The position numbers were made by a program, and so were the translations under genes. Below the pieces are notes generated by a model that was not told the DNA's origin, made no database searches, and saw only the letters and a program-made list of their open reading frames with translations. From assembly GCA_029246705.1 (NCBI GenBank), contig JAQWMQ010000008.1, positions 62,001 to 126,000 of the forward strand: a DNA stretch of 64,000 nucleotides, written 5' to 3'. This stretch comes from Phycisphaerales bacterium. Lineage in GTDB: Bacteria > Planctomycetota > Phycisphaerae > Phycisphaerales > SM1A02. This document shows, piece by piece, positions 39,773 through 49,717 of the stretch (position 1 is its first letter; the number at the start of each line of letters is the position of its first letter).

Positions 39773-40743
39773 CCGCGGGCGTTCCTTCTCGATATGGCGA
39801 TGCGACGGGCGAAGAGTCGAGCCAGGGGGGGACCGACCGACTCATGAGAATTGACCTGCTCGAAGTCGAATCCGAAACCACGCGCAATGGTCTGAACTTC
39901 AGCCTGGTGTCGTGCGAAGACCTCGAGGTAGGTCTCGCGAACGGACCGGGCATCGACGTGAATCGTGCCTTCTCCCTCGAGACCGACGAAGGGTGCGGTC
40001 TCATCGAGATCAAACTTGATCTCACGTCGATCAAGGACCTGGACGAGGACGACATCGTGTCGCTTGTGCCTGAATCGAGCGAGTGCCTCGCGGATCTGCA
40101 CCGGGTCGCACATGAAATCGGAGATCAGGAAGAAGAGTGCACGGTTGGTGACGGAGGAAAGCACCTGGTCGGCGACCTTCACGAGGTCGGTCTCGTCCTC
40201 GACCGGATCCTGACTGAGTATCTGGACGATGGAACGCCATTGATCCCTCATGTTCGATCGCTTGACCTGGGACCTGATCTTGTTCGAGAAGGTTGCAAGT
40301 CCGATGCGATCCCTCTGTTGGAGACAGAGGTGCGCAAGCGCAGCGCAAGTTGCCGTCGCGTGGTCGTACTTCGTCCAGGTCGAGTTGGTGGTGCCCGCCT
40401 TCGTACCACCCCAACCACCCTTTTCATCGAGTGATCCGTATCTCATCGATCCGGAAGCGTCGACCAGCAGGACGATGTCGAGGTTGGTCTCCTGCTGGTA
40501 TTGCTTGAGGTAGAGCTTGTCGGTTCGACCGTAGACCTTCCAATCAAGGTGTCGGGTCTCATCACCGGGAACGTATTGTCGATGCTCCGCGAATTCGACC
40601 GCGAGCCCCTGGTAGGGGGAACGGTGCATGCCGTTCATCACCCCTTCCACGATCATCTTCGCTCGCATTTCGAAGGGTGCGAGCTGAGAGAGCGTTTCTG
40701 GAGCAAGATATTGTTCGGCTCTAATCGAGCCCTTCTCGACCAT
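39769..40743 (-). CDS. DUF58 family protein
   Basis: A 324-residue cytoplasmic protein with the DUF58 signature (AVEFAEHRQYVPGDETRHLDWKVYGRTDKLYLK) and an embedded VWA-like domain with intact DASGS (D95, S97, S99). DUF58 proteins almost always sit beside MoxR ATPases and are thought to be recruited by them; the biochemical role is not settled. The gene begins 31 bases after the MoxR gene and overlaps the BatA-like gene by ATGA. Confidence 0.92.
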   Translation of the reverse strand: MVEKGSIRAEQYLAPETLSQLAPFEMRAKMIVEGVMNGMHRSPYQGLAVEFAEHRQYVPGDETRHLDWKVYGRTDKLYLKQYQQETNLDIVLLVDASGSMRYGSLDEKGGWGGTKAGTTNSTWTKYDHATATCAALAHLCLQQRDRIGLATFSNKIRSQVKRSNMRDQWRSIVQILSQDPVEDETDLVKVADQVLSSVTNRALFFLISDFMCDPVQIREALARFRHKRHDVVLVQVLDRREIKFDLDETAPFVGLEGEGTIHVDARSVRETYLEVFARHQAEVQTIARGFGFDFEQVNSHESVGPPLARLFARRIAISRRNARG

Positions 40744-40774
40744 CGCATTCTCCGATGGAGTGCTGTCGCAGGTT

Positions 40775-41860
<1,086 letters not shown>

Positions 41861-42016
41861 TGTGTTCGTCCGTGCTCCTGGTTCCCACCTTGATCCAGTG
41901 GAGACGTCCCGGGTTGGGAGAAGCGCAAAAGAGTCAGAAAAGATGCTCGATCCGAAGAAGTATACTCACCAGCCTGAAGCACCAGAACACCTTCACGGGA
42001 ACGAGTGGCCGGACTC

Positions 42017-42862
42017 ATGCCGGAGTTGCCCGAAGTCGAACACATTCGAAGAAGACTTTCCGACCGGATCCTCGGGCTGGAAATCACCCGTGTCCTGGTG
42101 AAGAGAGCGGACGTCATTCGACTGCCCGTTCCGGTGAAGGCCAGATCGAAGGCCCTGCTTCGAAACAGTCGAGTCAAGATGCTGCATCGCCATGGCAAGA
42201 GGTTGGCTCTGGAAGTCGATGACGGACGGGTGGTGGAGTTCGGGTTGGGGATGAGTGGTGCCCTGCTGCTTGAACAAGTCCCGTCGATACCGGCTGCAAC
42301 CACACATCGTCATGTGATCTGGAACCTGCAGGATCCTCGTGGTGCTCAGCCCATGCGTCTGGTCTGGCGTGACCCAAGACGATTTGGAGGCCTCAGGCCG
42401 CTGGGCTCCATGAGCGAGCTTCACGCCAGGTTCTGGAGCAAGATCGGCCCTGATGCTCTTGAAATCGATGAGAAGACGCTCGCAAGGAACCTCAGTGGAA
42501 CAAAACGAGTGATTAAGACAGTGCTCCTGGATCAGCGGGTGCTTGCTGGGGTTGGGAATATCTACGCCGATGAAGTGTTGCACGCAGCTGGTCTTTCACC
42601 CATCCGTCGAGCAGACAGCCTGGAGCGAGCTGAGGTAAAGGCCGTCCTGAGGTTCTTGAGGCGGATATTGGTTCAGGCGATCGAGGATGGTGGCTCAACG
42701 ATCAGAGATCATCAGGACCCCGACGGCCTTCCTGGTGGCTTCCAAGCCAGACACGCCGTCTACGGGCGTCCTGGTGGCTCCTGTAAGCGGTGTGGAGCGA
42801 TGATTCATTCTGAGCAACTCGGAGGCCGAACGACCCACTGGTGCTCAGGGTGTCAGAAGTGA
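42017..42862 (+). CDS. mutM: Formamidopyrimidine-DNA glycosylase (Fpg/MutM)
   Basis: A 281-residue DNA glycosylase/AP lyase removing 8-oxoguanine and ring-opened purines. The start must be ATG 42017, since the N-terminal Pro of MPELPEVEH is the catalytic nucleophile; the GTG at 42005 in frame would hide it. Other landmarks: the K of the HGKRLALEV region, FGLGMSG, DPRRFG, GVGNIYADEVL, and the C-terminal zinc finger CKRCG ... CSGCQ. All catalytic parts are there. Divergent from the MoxR operon. Confidence 0.94.
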   Translation: MPELPEVEHIRRRLSDRILGLEITRVLVKRADVIRLPVPVKARSKALLRNSRVKMLHRHGKRLALEVDDGRVVEFGLGMSGALLLEQVPSIPAATTHRHVIWNLQDPRGAQPMRLVWRDPRRFGGLRPLGSMSELHARFWSKIGPDALEIDEKTLARNLSGTKRVIKTVLLDQRVLAGVGNIYADEVLHAAGLSPIRRADSLERAEVKAVLRFLRRILVQAIEDGGSTIRDHQDPDGLPGGFQARHAVYGRPGGSCKRCGAMIHSEQLGGRTTHWCSGCQK

Positions 42863-43332
42863 GCAATGAACGGCCCAGGTCTGGGGTGCCTTGTTTGTTC
42901 AGGGGTTACCCACATGAGTGTGGTGTGGTGGAGATGGGTTCAGGCGCCTTCTGTCAGCCTCTTCTCTTTCTGTGATGGTTAAAGAACTCTTTACTTCATC
43001 ATCACAGTAGAGGGCCTGTTGGTATCTGGGTAACTCTCAATGGAAACAAGTAAGTGTTTCCATAGCAAGTATTTATAAGTCATTTAGCCCTCTGTATGAC
43101 TTGTCGGTTACATAAACACAACCGTCTCCCATCTGACTCCAGATCCCCCTTGGTCCGTCATCAGGGGCCTGAAGTTGGTCTGGCCGCACTTCCAGGCACT
43201 TCTGAACTGATGCACAAAGCATGTTCAGTGCCAAATTATCCACATGGTTGTGTGTGGTGGTTCGACCCTGCCAAGGGCGGTCCTTGGGCCCTGTTTCGGG
43301 CTCGAAGCCACGATCAGAAGGTCTGGATGGTC
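42863..43332. other. Gene-free, low-GC region next to dnaA: candidate replication origin
   Basis: A 470-base stretch between the convergent ends of mutM and dnaA. It holds one perfect DnaA box (TTATCCACA, 43236-43244), a one-mismatch box (TTACCCACA, 42906-42914), a nested inverted repeat (CTGTGATG ... CATCACAG, about 42970-43007, with TAAAG-AACT-CTTTA inside), a perfect 7-bp inverted repeat (TGGAAAC/GTTTCCA, 43041-43062), and an AT-rich tract just right of it (AAGTATTTATAAGTCATTT). AT-rich tract, DnaA box and the neighbouring dnaA together suggest oriC. I could not test strand skew. Confidence 0.55.
43236..43244 (+). promoter_or_regulatory. DnaA box, perfect match
   Basis: TTATCCACA, the strong consensus, about 90 bases from the 3' end of dnaA. 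Confidence 0.7.
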
Positions 43333-44712
43333 TCAATTGACGGAGCTGGCTTGGTCAAGCAAGCCTCGTTCGATCCGCTCGACATCATTTGCCAGGGTTG
43401 GGTCGTGCTCTCGCTTGGAGTTGATCTGTCGGACGGCGTGCATGACCGTGGTGTGGTCCCTGCCTCCGAAATAGCCACCGATCTCCTCGAGGCTGTACCG
43501 GGTGTGTCTTCTTGCCAGCCACATGCACACCTGCCGAGGCAGGGCGATGGACTTGTGCCGTCGCTTGGACAACAGATCGGTCAACTTGATGTCGTAGTAC
43601 CTGGTGACGGCATCAATGATGGTCTGGATGGTGGGTTGACCACTGCTGATGCCCTCATCACCCCCATCATCCGAAAGTGCGTTCTTGGCCAGTTCAAGGG
43701 TGATTGGTTGGCCGGATGCCATGGCAAAGCCACGAACCCTGGTCAACGCTCCCTCAAGCTCACGGATGTTCGAATCGACCTTCGCAGCGACGTAGGCGGG
43801 TACATCCTCTGGCAGCTCGAGCCTCTGCATCTCCGCCTTCGACTTGAGAATCGAGACTCTTGTCTCGTAGCAAGGTCGATCAACCCGGGCGACCAGACCA
43901 CAATTGAAACGACTGACGAGTCGTTCTTCCAGGTCCGGGATGTCGTTGGGCGAGGCATCCGAGCTCAGGACGATCTGTCGACCGGACTGATAGAGGGTGT
44001 TGAAGGTGTGGAAGAACTCTTCCTGGGTCTGTTCCCTCTTCGAGAGGAAGTGGATGTCATCGATCACCAGGACGTCGGTTGACCTGAATTTCGAGCGAAA
44101 CTCGCTCATGCGACCAATCTTGACCGAGTCGATGAAGCAGTCGATGAAACTGCTGCATGAGACGTAACAGATCGCGGTCGAGGGGCGCTTACGCAGGATT
44201 TCCTGGCAGATCCCCTGGAGCAGGTGGGTCTTGCCCAACCCAACTCCACCATGAATGAAGATGGGGTTGTAGGCGCGACCGGGGTGTTCCGCGACCGCCA
44301 TCGCTGCAGCGTGCGCCAGCCTGTTTCCGGGTCCGACCACGAAGTTCCCGAAGGTGTAGTCGGGACTGAGAAGCATCTGATCGCCCAGCATGGTGGTCGA
44401 TTCGTGTGATGCATCATTCATCTTGGCAGGAGCATCGGTCGCCGAAGGAACCGCTTCAAGTTCGTTGCCGACGAAACGTACCGACAGCAGACGTCCGGTA
44501 ATAGCCTGAGTGGCCTCGGAAAACTGTTCAGTGCATGCTCTCTGGAGGTACTTGAGTTGTACGGGCTCGTGAACGAGCAGTCTCAGGACACCATTCACCA
44601 CACCCAGTGGTTCGATGTCGTCGAACCAATGCCTGGACATGCCTGGGTAGTGCCTGCGGAGGTAGGCGACCAGGTCGGCTCGAAGTGTGGCGTCAGGAAT
44701 GAAGTCGTTCAT
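43333..44712 (-). CDS. dnaA: Chromosomal replication initiator DnaA
   Basis: A 459-residue initiator with domain I (about 1-80), a short linker, the AAA+ domain (Walker A GGVGLGKTH about residues 155-163, Walker B VLVIDDIHFLS, sensor RLVSRFNCGL) and the DNA-binding domain IV with HTH (SLEEIGGYFGGRDHTTVMHAV). It binds DnaA boxes and opens oriC. Here it lies downstream of an RNase Z-like gene on the same strand and is not followed by dnaN or recF within the window, so the classic dnaA-dnaN order is absent. Start ATG at 44712. Its promoter region is listed separately. Confidence 0.97.
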   Translation of the reverse strand: MNDFIPDATLRADLVAYLRRHYPGMSRHWFDDIEPLGVVNGVLRLLVHEPVQLKYLQRACTEQFSEATQAITGRLLSVRFVGNELEAVPSATDAPAKMNDASHESTTMLGDQMLLSPDYTFGNFVVGPGNRLAHAAAMAVAEHPGRAYNPIFIHGGVGLGKTHLLQGICQEILRKRPSTAICYVSCSSFIDCFIDSVKIGRMSEFRSKFRSTDVLVIDDIHFLSKREQTQEEFFHTFNTLYQSGRQIVLSSDASPNDIPDLEERLVSRFNCGLVARVDRPCYETRVSILKSKAEMQRLELPEDVPAYVAAKVDSNIRELEGALTRVRGFAMASGQPITLELAKNALSDDGGDEGISSGQPTIQTIIDAVTRYYDIKLTDLLSKRRHKSIALPRQVCMWLARRHTRYSLEEIGGYFGGRDHTTVMHAVRQINSKREHDPTLANDVERIERGLLDQASSVN

Positions 44713-44785
44713 GAGACGTTCTTAACTAATCCATCCATCGAATTATTCTGGCTCCCTGGTGACGGGTTGCCAACGTGACCATCCA

Positions 44786-44799
44786 GGCTGAAATCAGCC
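44786..44799. other. Small hairpin in the dnaA 5' leader
   Basis: GGCTGA-AA-TCAGCC, a perfect 6-bp stem, between the proposed promoter and the dnaA start. It may be only a leader structure; no T-run. Confidence 0.35.
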
Positions 44800-44890
44800 G
44801 GCTCTGCGCTCGTGTTCGTCTTGAGCGTGCAAATTCAAACGGAAACCAGCTGTCAAATAGCCCACCAGACAGGTTGGAGACCGGAGGTCG

Positions 44891-44919
44891 AATGTACGTC
44901 GATACTCTTTGGCCGTCAA
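44891..44919 (-). promoter_or_regulatory. Candidate sigma-70 promoter for dnaA
   Basis: On the minus strand TTGACG (44919-44914), exactly 17 bases, then TACATT (44896-44891). The first matches 5 of 6 and the second 4 of 6 consensus bases. Transcription would start near 44884, giving a leader of about 170 bases to the dnaA ATG. Confidence 0.4.
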
Positions 44920-44923
44920 CTTC

Positions 44924-45853
44924 TTATTGCTTGAGAGTCTTCTTGGACTTCAAAGCAGCTTCAGCTGCTTGTTGTTCGTATCGACGCCGGTTTGTTCGAT
45001 AGTCCATCAGAATGTGCACCCGGTCGTTGTGCCGACCATCCTCGATCTCCTTGATCCGGTCACGAGCGAACCCGAGACTCGTCCGGCGTGAGATGTGCGT
45101 GATCACGACGTTGTCGGCCTCCCACTCGTTCAACAGGGCCGCGAGATCGTCCAGGTGAATGTGTCGACCGATCTTCGCTCGATCCTTGTGTTCGGGAGAG
45201 AAGAACGTGCACTCGGTCAGCACTATCTTGGCTTCACGGAATTCCCTTGTTTCAAGGGCTGAACAAGGTTCAGTATCACCAGTGATCGCGATCGTCGGTA
45301 TCTCGACGACCGTCGTGATGTCCGTACCCCTGCTCTTCAGTTCCTTGATCCGGTCCTGGGGGAGGTCGCAGTAGTCCGGTTTCAACTTGCTTCGTTTCTC
45401 GACGATCGCATAGGCAAGCGAGGGTGCGGTGTGCTTGGTCTCGAACGAACGCAGGACGAGGTTCGACTTCAACTGGAGATCCTCGCCCGGTGGGAGAGGT
45501 GTTATCTCGAACGGTGTCTTCTGTTGCTCGAGGTCGACCCAGCTCTGGATCATCCGTTCGAGCGGACCGACCAGTTCCGGGTGACACACGACCCGACCGC
45601 ACCCCAGCTTCTGGAAATGCCTCTGGCTCAACCAGTAGGGAAGTCCGCCGAGATGGTCCATGTGTGCATGACTGAGTGCGACGGTCCCGGAGCTCAATGA
45701 GGCTCGCGTGCACTGACCCATGTCGAAGACGATGTCGAGTTCCGGAATCTGAACGACGGTCTGTTCACCGGCGACGCTCACACCTTGAACGCGATAGGGC
45801 GGAAGGTAGAGAAAGCCGAGCTGCCCTTCTCTGGGCGGCATCTTGGGAATCAT
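44924..45853 (-). CDS. RNase Z-like MBL-fold hydrolase
   Basis: A 309-residue metallo-beta-lactamase-fold protein. The metal motif HxHxDH is HAHMDHLGG; later TGDTEP and a HISRR segment carry further ligands. The domain layout and the LSHAHMDHLGGLPYWLSQR stretch fit the RNase Z (tRNA 3' endonuclease) group, though the exosite arm of canonical RNase Z is not evident. The start at 45853 (ATGATTCCC) follows AAGGAGG 8 bases upstream; an open frame to 45910 upstream is untranslated or alternative. Same strand as dnaA, which lies downstream. Confidence 0.82.
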   Translation of the reverse strand: MIPKMPPREGQLGFLYLPPYRVQGVSVAGEQTVVQIPELDIVFDMGQCTRASLSSGTVALSHAHMDHLGGLPYWLSQRHFQKLGCGRVVCHPELVGPLERMIQSWVDLEQQKTPFEITPLPPGEDLQLKSNLVLRSFETKHTAPSLAYAIVEKRSKLKPDYCDLPQDRIKELKSRGTDITTVVEIPTIAITGDTEPCSALETREFREAKIVLTECTFFSPEHKDRAKIGRHIHLDDLAALLNEWEADNVVITHISRRTSLGFARDRIKEIEDGRHNDRVHILMDYRTNRRRYEQQAAEAALKSKKTLKQ

Positions 45854-46026
45854 CGTGGAATCCTCCTTCAGCAGGCTTTCGCCCGGCTGCGGGTGCATTT
45901 GAATCCCCACATCCTAGCACGAGGTCCGAAAATGCCCGGCAATCTGCCCCAGATACAGCGGAGTCTCGGTCTGGAACGCAAGTGAACCGTTTTTCGTGCC
46001 GATCCAGTTCTCACGAGGAGCCGAAA

Positions 46027-46359
46027 TTGGAACCCAGCCGATCCAGGAATTCCGACCAACCGCTACGAAGCCGGTTTGCTGATGACCCCGCCATGAGGGC
46101 GATCGTGGCCAGATTCGCCACGGCGCTGCCGGAGCGGTCCGGCGATCTGCAACAAGCGCTCCTGGAGGCCAACCTCGAGCAACTGCATTCCCTGGCACAC
46201 CAGCTCAAGGGCACGGCTGGTGGATATGGGTTCGACACCATCAGCTCCGCTGCCGCTGACCTGGAAAGGGAGACGTTGTCTCTCGAGGCGGATCTGGCGA
46301 TGGTTCGGGAACATGTCGAGGACATCACCCTCCTTTGCACAGCTGCATCGAGAGTTTGA
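46027..46359 (+). CDS. HPt (histidine phosphotransfer) domain protein
   Basis: A 110-residue single-domain phosphotransfer protein. The phosphorylated His is H58 in LAHQLKGTAGGYGF, the HPt signature. The start is TTG at 46027: GAGGAG at 46015-46020 is 6 bases before it. A longer open frame goes left to 45676 but has no sensible ribosome site and runs through the convergent RNase Z-like gene, so it is not used. The next gene, a response regulator with GGDEF, begins 14 bases later and is the obvious partner. Confidence 0.85.
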   Translation: MEPSRSRNSDQPLRSRFADDPAMRAIVARFATALPERSGDLQQALLEANLEQLHSLAHQLKGTAGGYGFDTISSAAADLERETLSLEADLAMVREHVEDITLLCTAASRV

Positions 46360-46373
46360 GGAGACGCGAACGG

Positions 46374-47318
46374 ATGTCCAACCTGCAATCACCACCCCTT
46401 CCTCCTCCTCCTCGTCTTTTGGTCGTGGATGATTCCGAGTTGATACATCGACTCCTGAAGGTCCGGCTGCAGTTCGAACGCATCGAGATAGAAACAGCAT
46501 CCTCATCCGAGGAGGCTCTTCGTCTGATCAAGGAATTCGAACCTGACGTGATCCTCATGGACATCGACCTCGGGGTCGGTGATCCCATGGATGGATTCGA
46601 GATCCTCTCCGAGATCAAGAGCGACTCGTCCACCCGGGACATCGCCGTCATCTTCATCTCCGGAAGCACTGAAACGATGGATCGGGTTCGAGCACTCGAA
46701 CTCGGTGCGATCGACTTCATCGGCAAACCCTTCGAGGTCGTCGAATTGAAGGCTCGCATCAGATCCGCACTTCGAGTTCGTTCAATGGTCAAGATCCTCG
46801 CCCAAAAAGCACGGATCGACGGCCTCACGGGTTTGTGGAACCGTGCCTACTTCGATGCCCGGATGGATGAGGAACTGATCGCGGCGGGCCGCCATGGCAG
46901 ACCCCTGTCACTCATCCTCTGTGACCTGGATGCCTTCAAGGGCCTGAACGACGAACATGGACACCCCTTCGGTGACGAGGTTCTGGAGCGATTCGCCCAG
47001 ATCCTTGGTGCCGGCAGAAGCTCGGATATCGCCTGTCGTTATGGAGGAGAGGAATTCGCGCTGATTCTCCCTGACACCGATCGTGAGCAGGCACTCCAGG
47101 CCGCAGAGCGCGCACGCTGGGCGATCGAAGGTGAGCGTTGGCCCGACCACCCGGGACTCGTCGTCACCGCTTCGTTCGGAGTCTCGCAGTACCGGGTGGA
47201 TCTCGACCAGGCGATGATGGTCACCGCAGCCGACCAGGCTCTCTACCGCGCCAAGGAACTCGGGCGGAACCGGGTTGAACATGCACAACCAGATCTTGAC
47301 GAACGCCTCATCGCCTGA
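46374..47318 (+). CDS. Response regulator with GGDEF output (diguanylate cyclase)
   Basis: A 314-residue protein: an N-terminal receiver (LLVVDDSELIHRLL, phospho-acceptor Asp in LMDIDLGVGD, and KPFEVVELKARI) and a C-terminal GGDEF domain with the active signature YGGEEFAL, so it can make c-di-GMP. DGLTGLWNRAYF opens the GGDEF domain; no RxxD inhibitory site is obvious. GAGGAG at 46358-46363 overlaps the end of the HPt gene and precedes the ATG at 46374. Very likely phosphorylated through the HPt protein. Confidence 0.92.
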   Translation: MSNLQSPPLPPPPRLLVVDDSELIHRLLKVRLQFERIEIETASSSEEALRLIKEFEPDVILMDIDLGVGDPMDGFEILSEIKSDSSTRDIAVIFISGSTETMDRVRALELGAIDFIGKPFEVVELKARIRSALRVRSMVKILAQKARIDGLTGLWNRAYFDARMDEELIAAGRHGRPLSLILCDLDAFKGLNDEHGHPFGDEVLERFAQILGAGRSSDIACRYGGEEFALILPDTDREQALQAAERARWAIEGERWPDHPGLVVTASFGVSQYRVDLDQAMMVTAADQALYRAKELGRNRVEHAQPDLDERLIA

Positions 47319-47347
47319 GCACGTTGCCGCTGGTATCGTCTTGAACC

Positions 47348-48079
47348 ATGGCAACGATTTCGGATCGTGCGATCTGCATAAGACACTGGGATTTCTCTGA
47401 GACCAGCCAGACGGTCAGCCTGTTCGCGCGTGAACAGGGTCTCATCCGTGGCCTTGCAAAGGGTTCACGTCGTGAACGTTCCAACTTCTCCGGTGGCATC
47501 GATCTGATGACGCTGGGGGACGTGGTTGCGATCATCAAACCGACGACCGAACTCGCCACCATCACCGAGTGGGGACTTTCCAAGGTCTGGTGGACGATCA
47601 GGAGAAACGCTTCGGCGAACCGGGTCGCCTACTACTTTGCCGACTGCGTCGGACGCATGCTCGAGAAGGGTGACCCACACCCGGGCATCTTCGACGGCCT
47701 GGTGGGAACCCTCGATGCCATGGAGGATGGCATGGGCGAGGACGAGGCTCTGCTTCGATTCCAGTGGATCCTGCTTCTTGACACCGGGTACAGGCCGAAG
47801 ATCGACCTCCCCGCCGATTCAAGCGAGGAAACCCTTGCGTTCAGCGCCAAGGATGGGGGTCTGGTCGCACCCGAATCGATGACGGGACTCTGGCGGGTGA
47901 GAAGATCGACCGTGGATCTGCTTGATCATTTCGCCAGCTCGAACGAACTCCCCCCCGATGGAGCGGAGACGGTCCGTCGTGCCTCCAGGTTGTTGGCGGC
48001 CTACCTGCGGGAGATCATGGGAGTCGAACCCAGCACGATGAAGTTGGTGTTCCCGGACCTCGCTGGTGGTCGGGTCTGA
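47348..48079 (+). CDS. recO: DNA repair protein RecO
   Basis: A 243-residue protein with the RecO N-terminal OB fold (DRAICIRHWDFSETSQTVSLFAREQGLIRGLAKGSRR) and the C-terminal helical domain (LLRFQWILLLDTGYRPKID). RecO helps RecR load RecA on SSB-coated DNA. The zinc-ligand cysteines of some RecO proteins are missing. Start ATG 47348. It is separated by 29 bases from the regulator gene and by about 100 bases from the HDOD gene. Confidence 0.88.
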   Translation: MATISDRAICIRHWDFSETSQTVSLFAREQGLIRGLAKGSRRERSNFSGGIDLMTLGDVVAIIKPTTELATITEWGLSKVWWTIRRNASANRVAYYFADCVGRMLEKGDPHPGIFDGLVGTLDAMEDGMGEDEALLRFQWILLLDTGYRPKIDLPADSSEETLAFSAKDGGLVAPESMTGLWRVRRSTVDLLDHFASSNELPPDGAETVRRASRLLAAYLREIMGVEPSTMKLVFPDLAGGRV

Positions 48080-48181
48080 GCAAACACGCCAAGAAGCTGA
48101 TTCCTCTGTCAATCCAGACTTCCCGGGTGTCGATGAGTGTGATGCACGAACGTCCCGGGGGTTCACAGGAGAGGATGATCG

Positions 48182-49717
48182 ATGCTCAGCCCAGCTCTCG
48201 AAAACGTGATTTCGAGCCCAGCCCTTCCCAGCCTTCCAATGGTTGCGGTGGAGGTGCTTGAACTCACGTCACGTGATGATGTCGACCTTCGTGAGATCGA
48301 ACAGGCCATCGAGCGTGACCAGGCGATGTCCGCCCGGGTTCTTCGAACCGTCAACTCGAGCTACTACGGACTGACCCGACGATGTGGCAACATCCGACAG
48401 GCGGTCGCCTTTCTCGGACTCGAGACCGTCAAGAGTCTCGTGCTCGGGTTCAGCCTGGTGAAGATCTCCGATGGCAACCACGGGGACGAAGTCTGTTTCG
48501 ACTTCAACCAGTACTGGCGCCGTTCGTTCTTCTGTGCAAGTGTCGCACGCACGTTGTCCGAGATGATCCAGTCCGAATACAAGGTCGATCCCGACGAGGC
48601 CTTCATCTCCGCCCTCATCCAGGATGTCGGCATGGTCGCACTCTGGCGTGTTCATGGTGACAGGTATCTCCAGATAGTCGACATGTCCGGATCCGACCAC
48701 AACAGCATCACTTCCATGGAGCGAAGGGTCTTCGAGGTGGATCACTCACGGGTTGGAGCGGAGATGACCCGTCGATGGTCCTTCCCGGATTCGATCGTTA
48801 CCGCGATCGAGGATCACCACCGCCCGATCTCGAGCATGCCCGATGCAAGTGATCTCTCCCGTGTCGTTCGGCTTGCGGTGTCCGCTTCCGAGATCATCGA
48901 TCCCACCATCGATTCACCCTTGACGACCCGACAGAGGTTCGAACGACAGGTGACCAGTTGGTTTCGCTTGAAACCTTCCCAGGTCATCGAGATCCTCGAG
49001 CGTTCACTCGAGAGAGCACAGGAACTCGCGGCCACCCTCGACATGGGTGATTGTGACATCCCGATGATCGATGAGATCCTCGCTCAAGCCGATGACGCAC
49101 GTTCCCAATTGACACCCATCGTCACGCCGGAGGATGTCGATGATGCTGATGGTGTCGGGGACCTCGATGAGACCACCGGTCTTCCCGGTCGATCGCGACT
49201 GCTCTCGGATCTCGAAACCGCTTTCACTTCAAGTGGAAGCGACCAGACGATCAGCCTTTTCCTGCTCGGAACAGACGAGGTCCGGGCACTCAATGAACGT
49301 CTTGGTGACCGCGGTGGAGACGATGCACTCGCCCATGTCGGTCGCTGTGTCCGTGAATTCTCACAATCGTGTTCCCATGATGTCCGCGCCTATCGATTCG
49401 TCGGCGCCGAGATCGCCGTCATCCTCAGGAACACCGATGCCCCGACGGCACTGAGCCTGGCGGAAGAGCTTCGTTCGGAGATCGCGTGCCGACCCGCCCG
49501 GGTCGTGGGTCGCGATGGGGAGTCCGAGTTCTGCAGTGTCCACGTGACCATTGGTGTCGGCATGCACGAGATGGAAAGAAGTCTTCCCACGAGTCCTGAC
49601 GGTCTTTTGCGTGCCGCGATGTGTTCCATCACCGCCGGTCGAAGACTTGGTGGTGACCGCGTCGAGTTCCAGATCGATGATTCGACCCAGGTCGATTCGG
49701 GTGCCGAAGCAGCCTGA
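48182..49717 (+). CDS. HDOD domain protein with degenerate GGDEF domain
   Basis: A 511-residue signalling protein. The HDOD domain fills about residues 10-210 (LPSLPMVAVEVLELTSRDDVDL, then AVAFLGLETVKSLVLGFS, FISALIQDVGMVAL). The C-terminal 170 residues have a GGDEF fold (TGLPGRSRLLSDLETAF), but the active motif is RFVGAEIAVI instead of RxGGDEF, so cyclase activity is not expected. It may bind c-di-GMP or GTP or act as an effector for the nearby active GGDEF regulator. GGAGAGGATG precedes the ATG at 48182. The stop abuts the stop of the convergent protease gene (TGATCA, 49715-49720). Confidence 0.87.
   Translation: MLSPALENVISSPALPSLPMVAVEVLELTSRDDVDLREIEQAIERDQAMSARVLRTVNSSYYGLTRRCGNIRQAVAFLGLETVKSLVLGFSLVKISDGNHGDEVCFDFNQYWRRSFFCASVARTLSEMIQSEYKVDPDEAFISALIQDVGMVALWRVHGDRYLQIVDMSGSDHNSITSMERRVFEVDHSRVGAEMTRRWSFPDSIVTAIEDHHRPISSMPDASDLSRVVRLAVSASEIIDPTIDSPLTTRQRFERQVTSWFRLKPSQVIEILERSLERAQELAATLDMGDCDIPMIDEILAQADDARSQLTPIVTPEDVDDADGVGDLDETTGLPGRSRLLSDLETAFTSSGSDQTISLFLLGTDEVRALNERLGDRGGDDALAHVGRCVREFSQSCSHDVRAYRFVGAEIAVILRNTDAPTALSLAEELRSEIACRPARVVGRDGESEFCSVHVTIGVGMHEMERSLPTSPDGLLRAAMCSITAGRRLGGDRVEFQIDDSTQVDSGAEAA

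Noticed and set aside
43096-44082. 328-codon plus-strand frame over the dnaA end and the origin candidate
   Set aside because: It is mainly antisense to dnaA and has no recognisable domain.
45676-46026. N-terminal extension of the HPt gene (open from 45676)
   Set aside because: It would run through the RNase Z-like gene region on the other strand and has no ribosome site. The TTG at 46027 has one.
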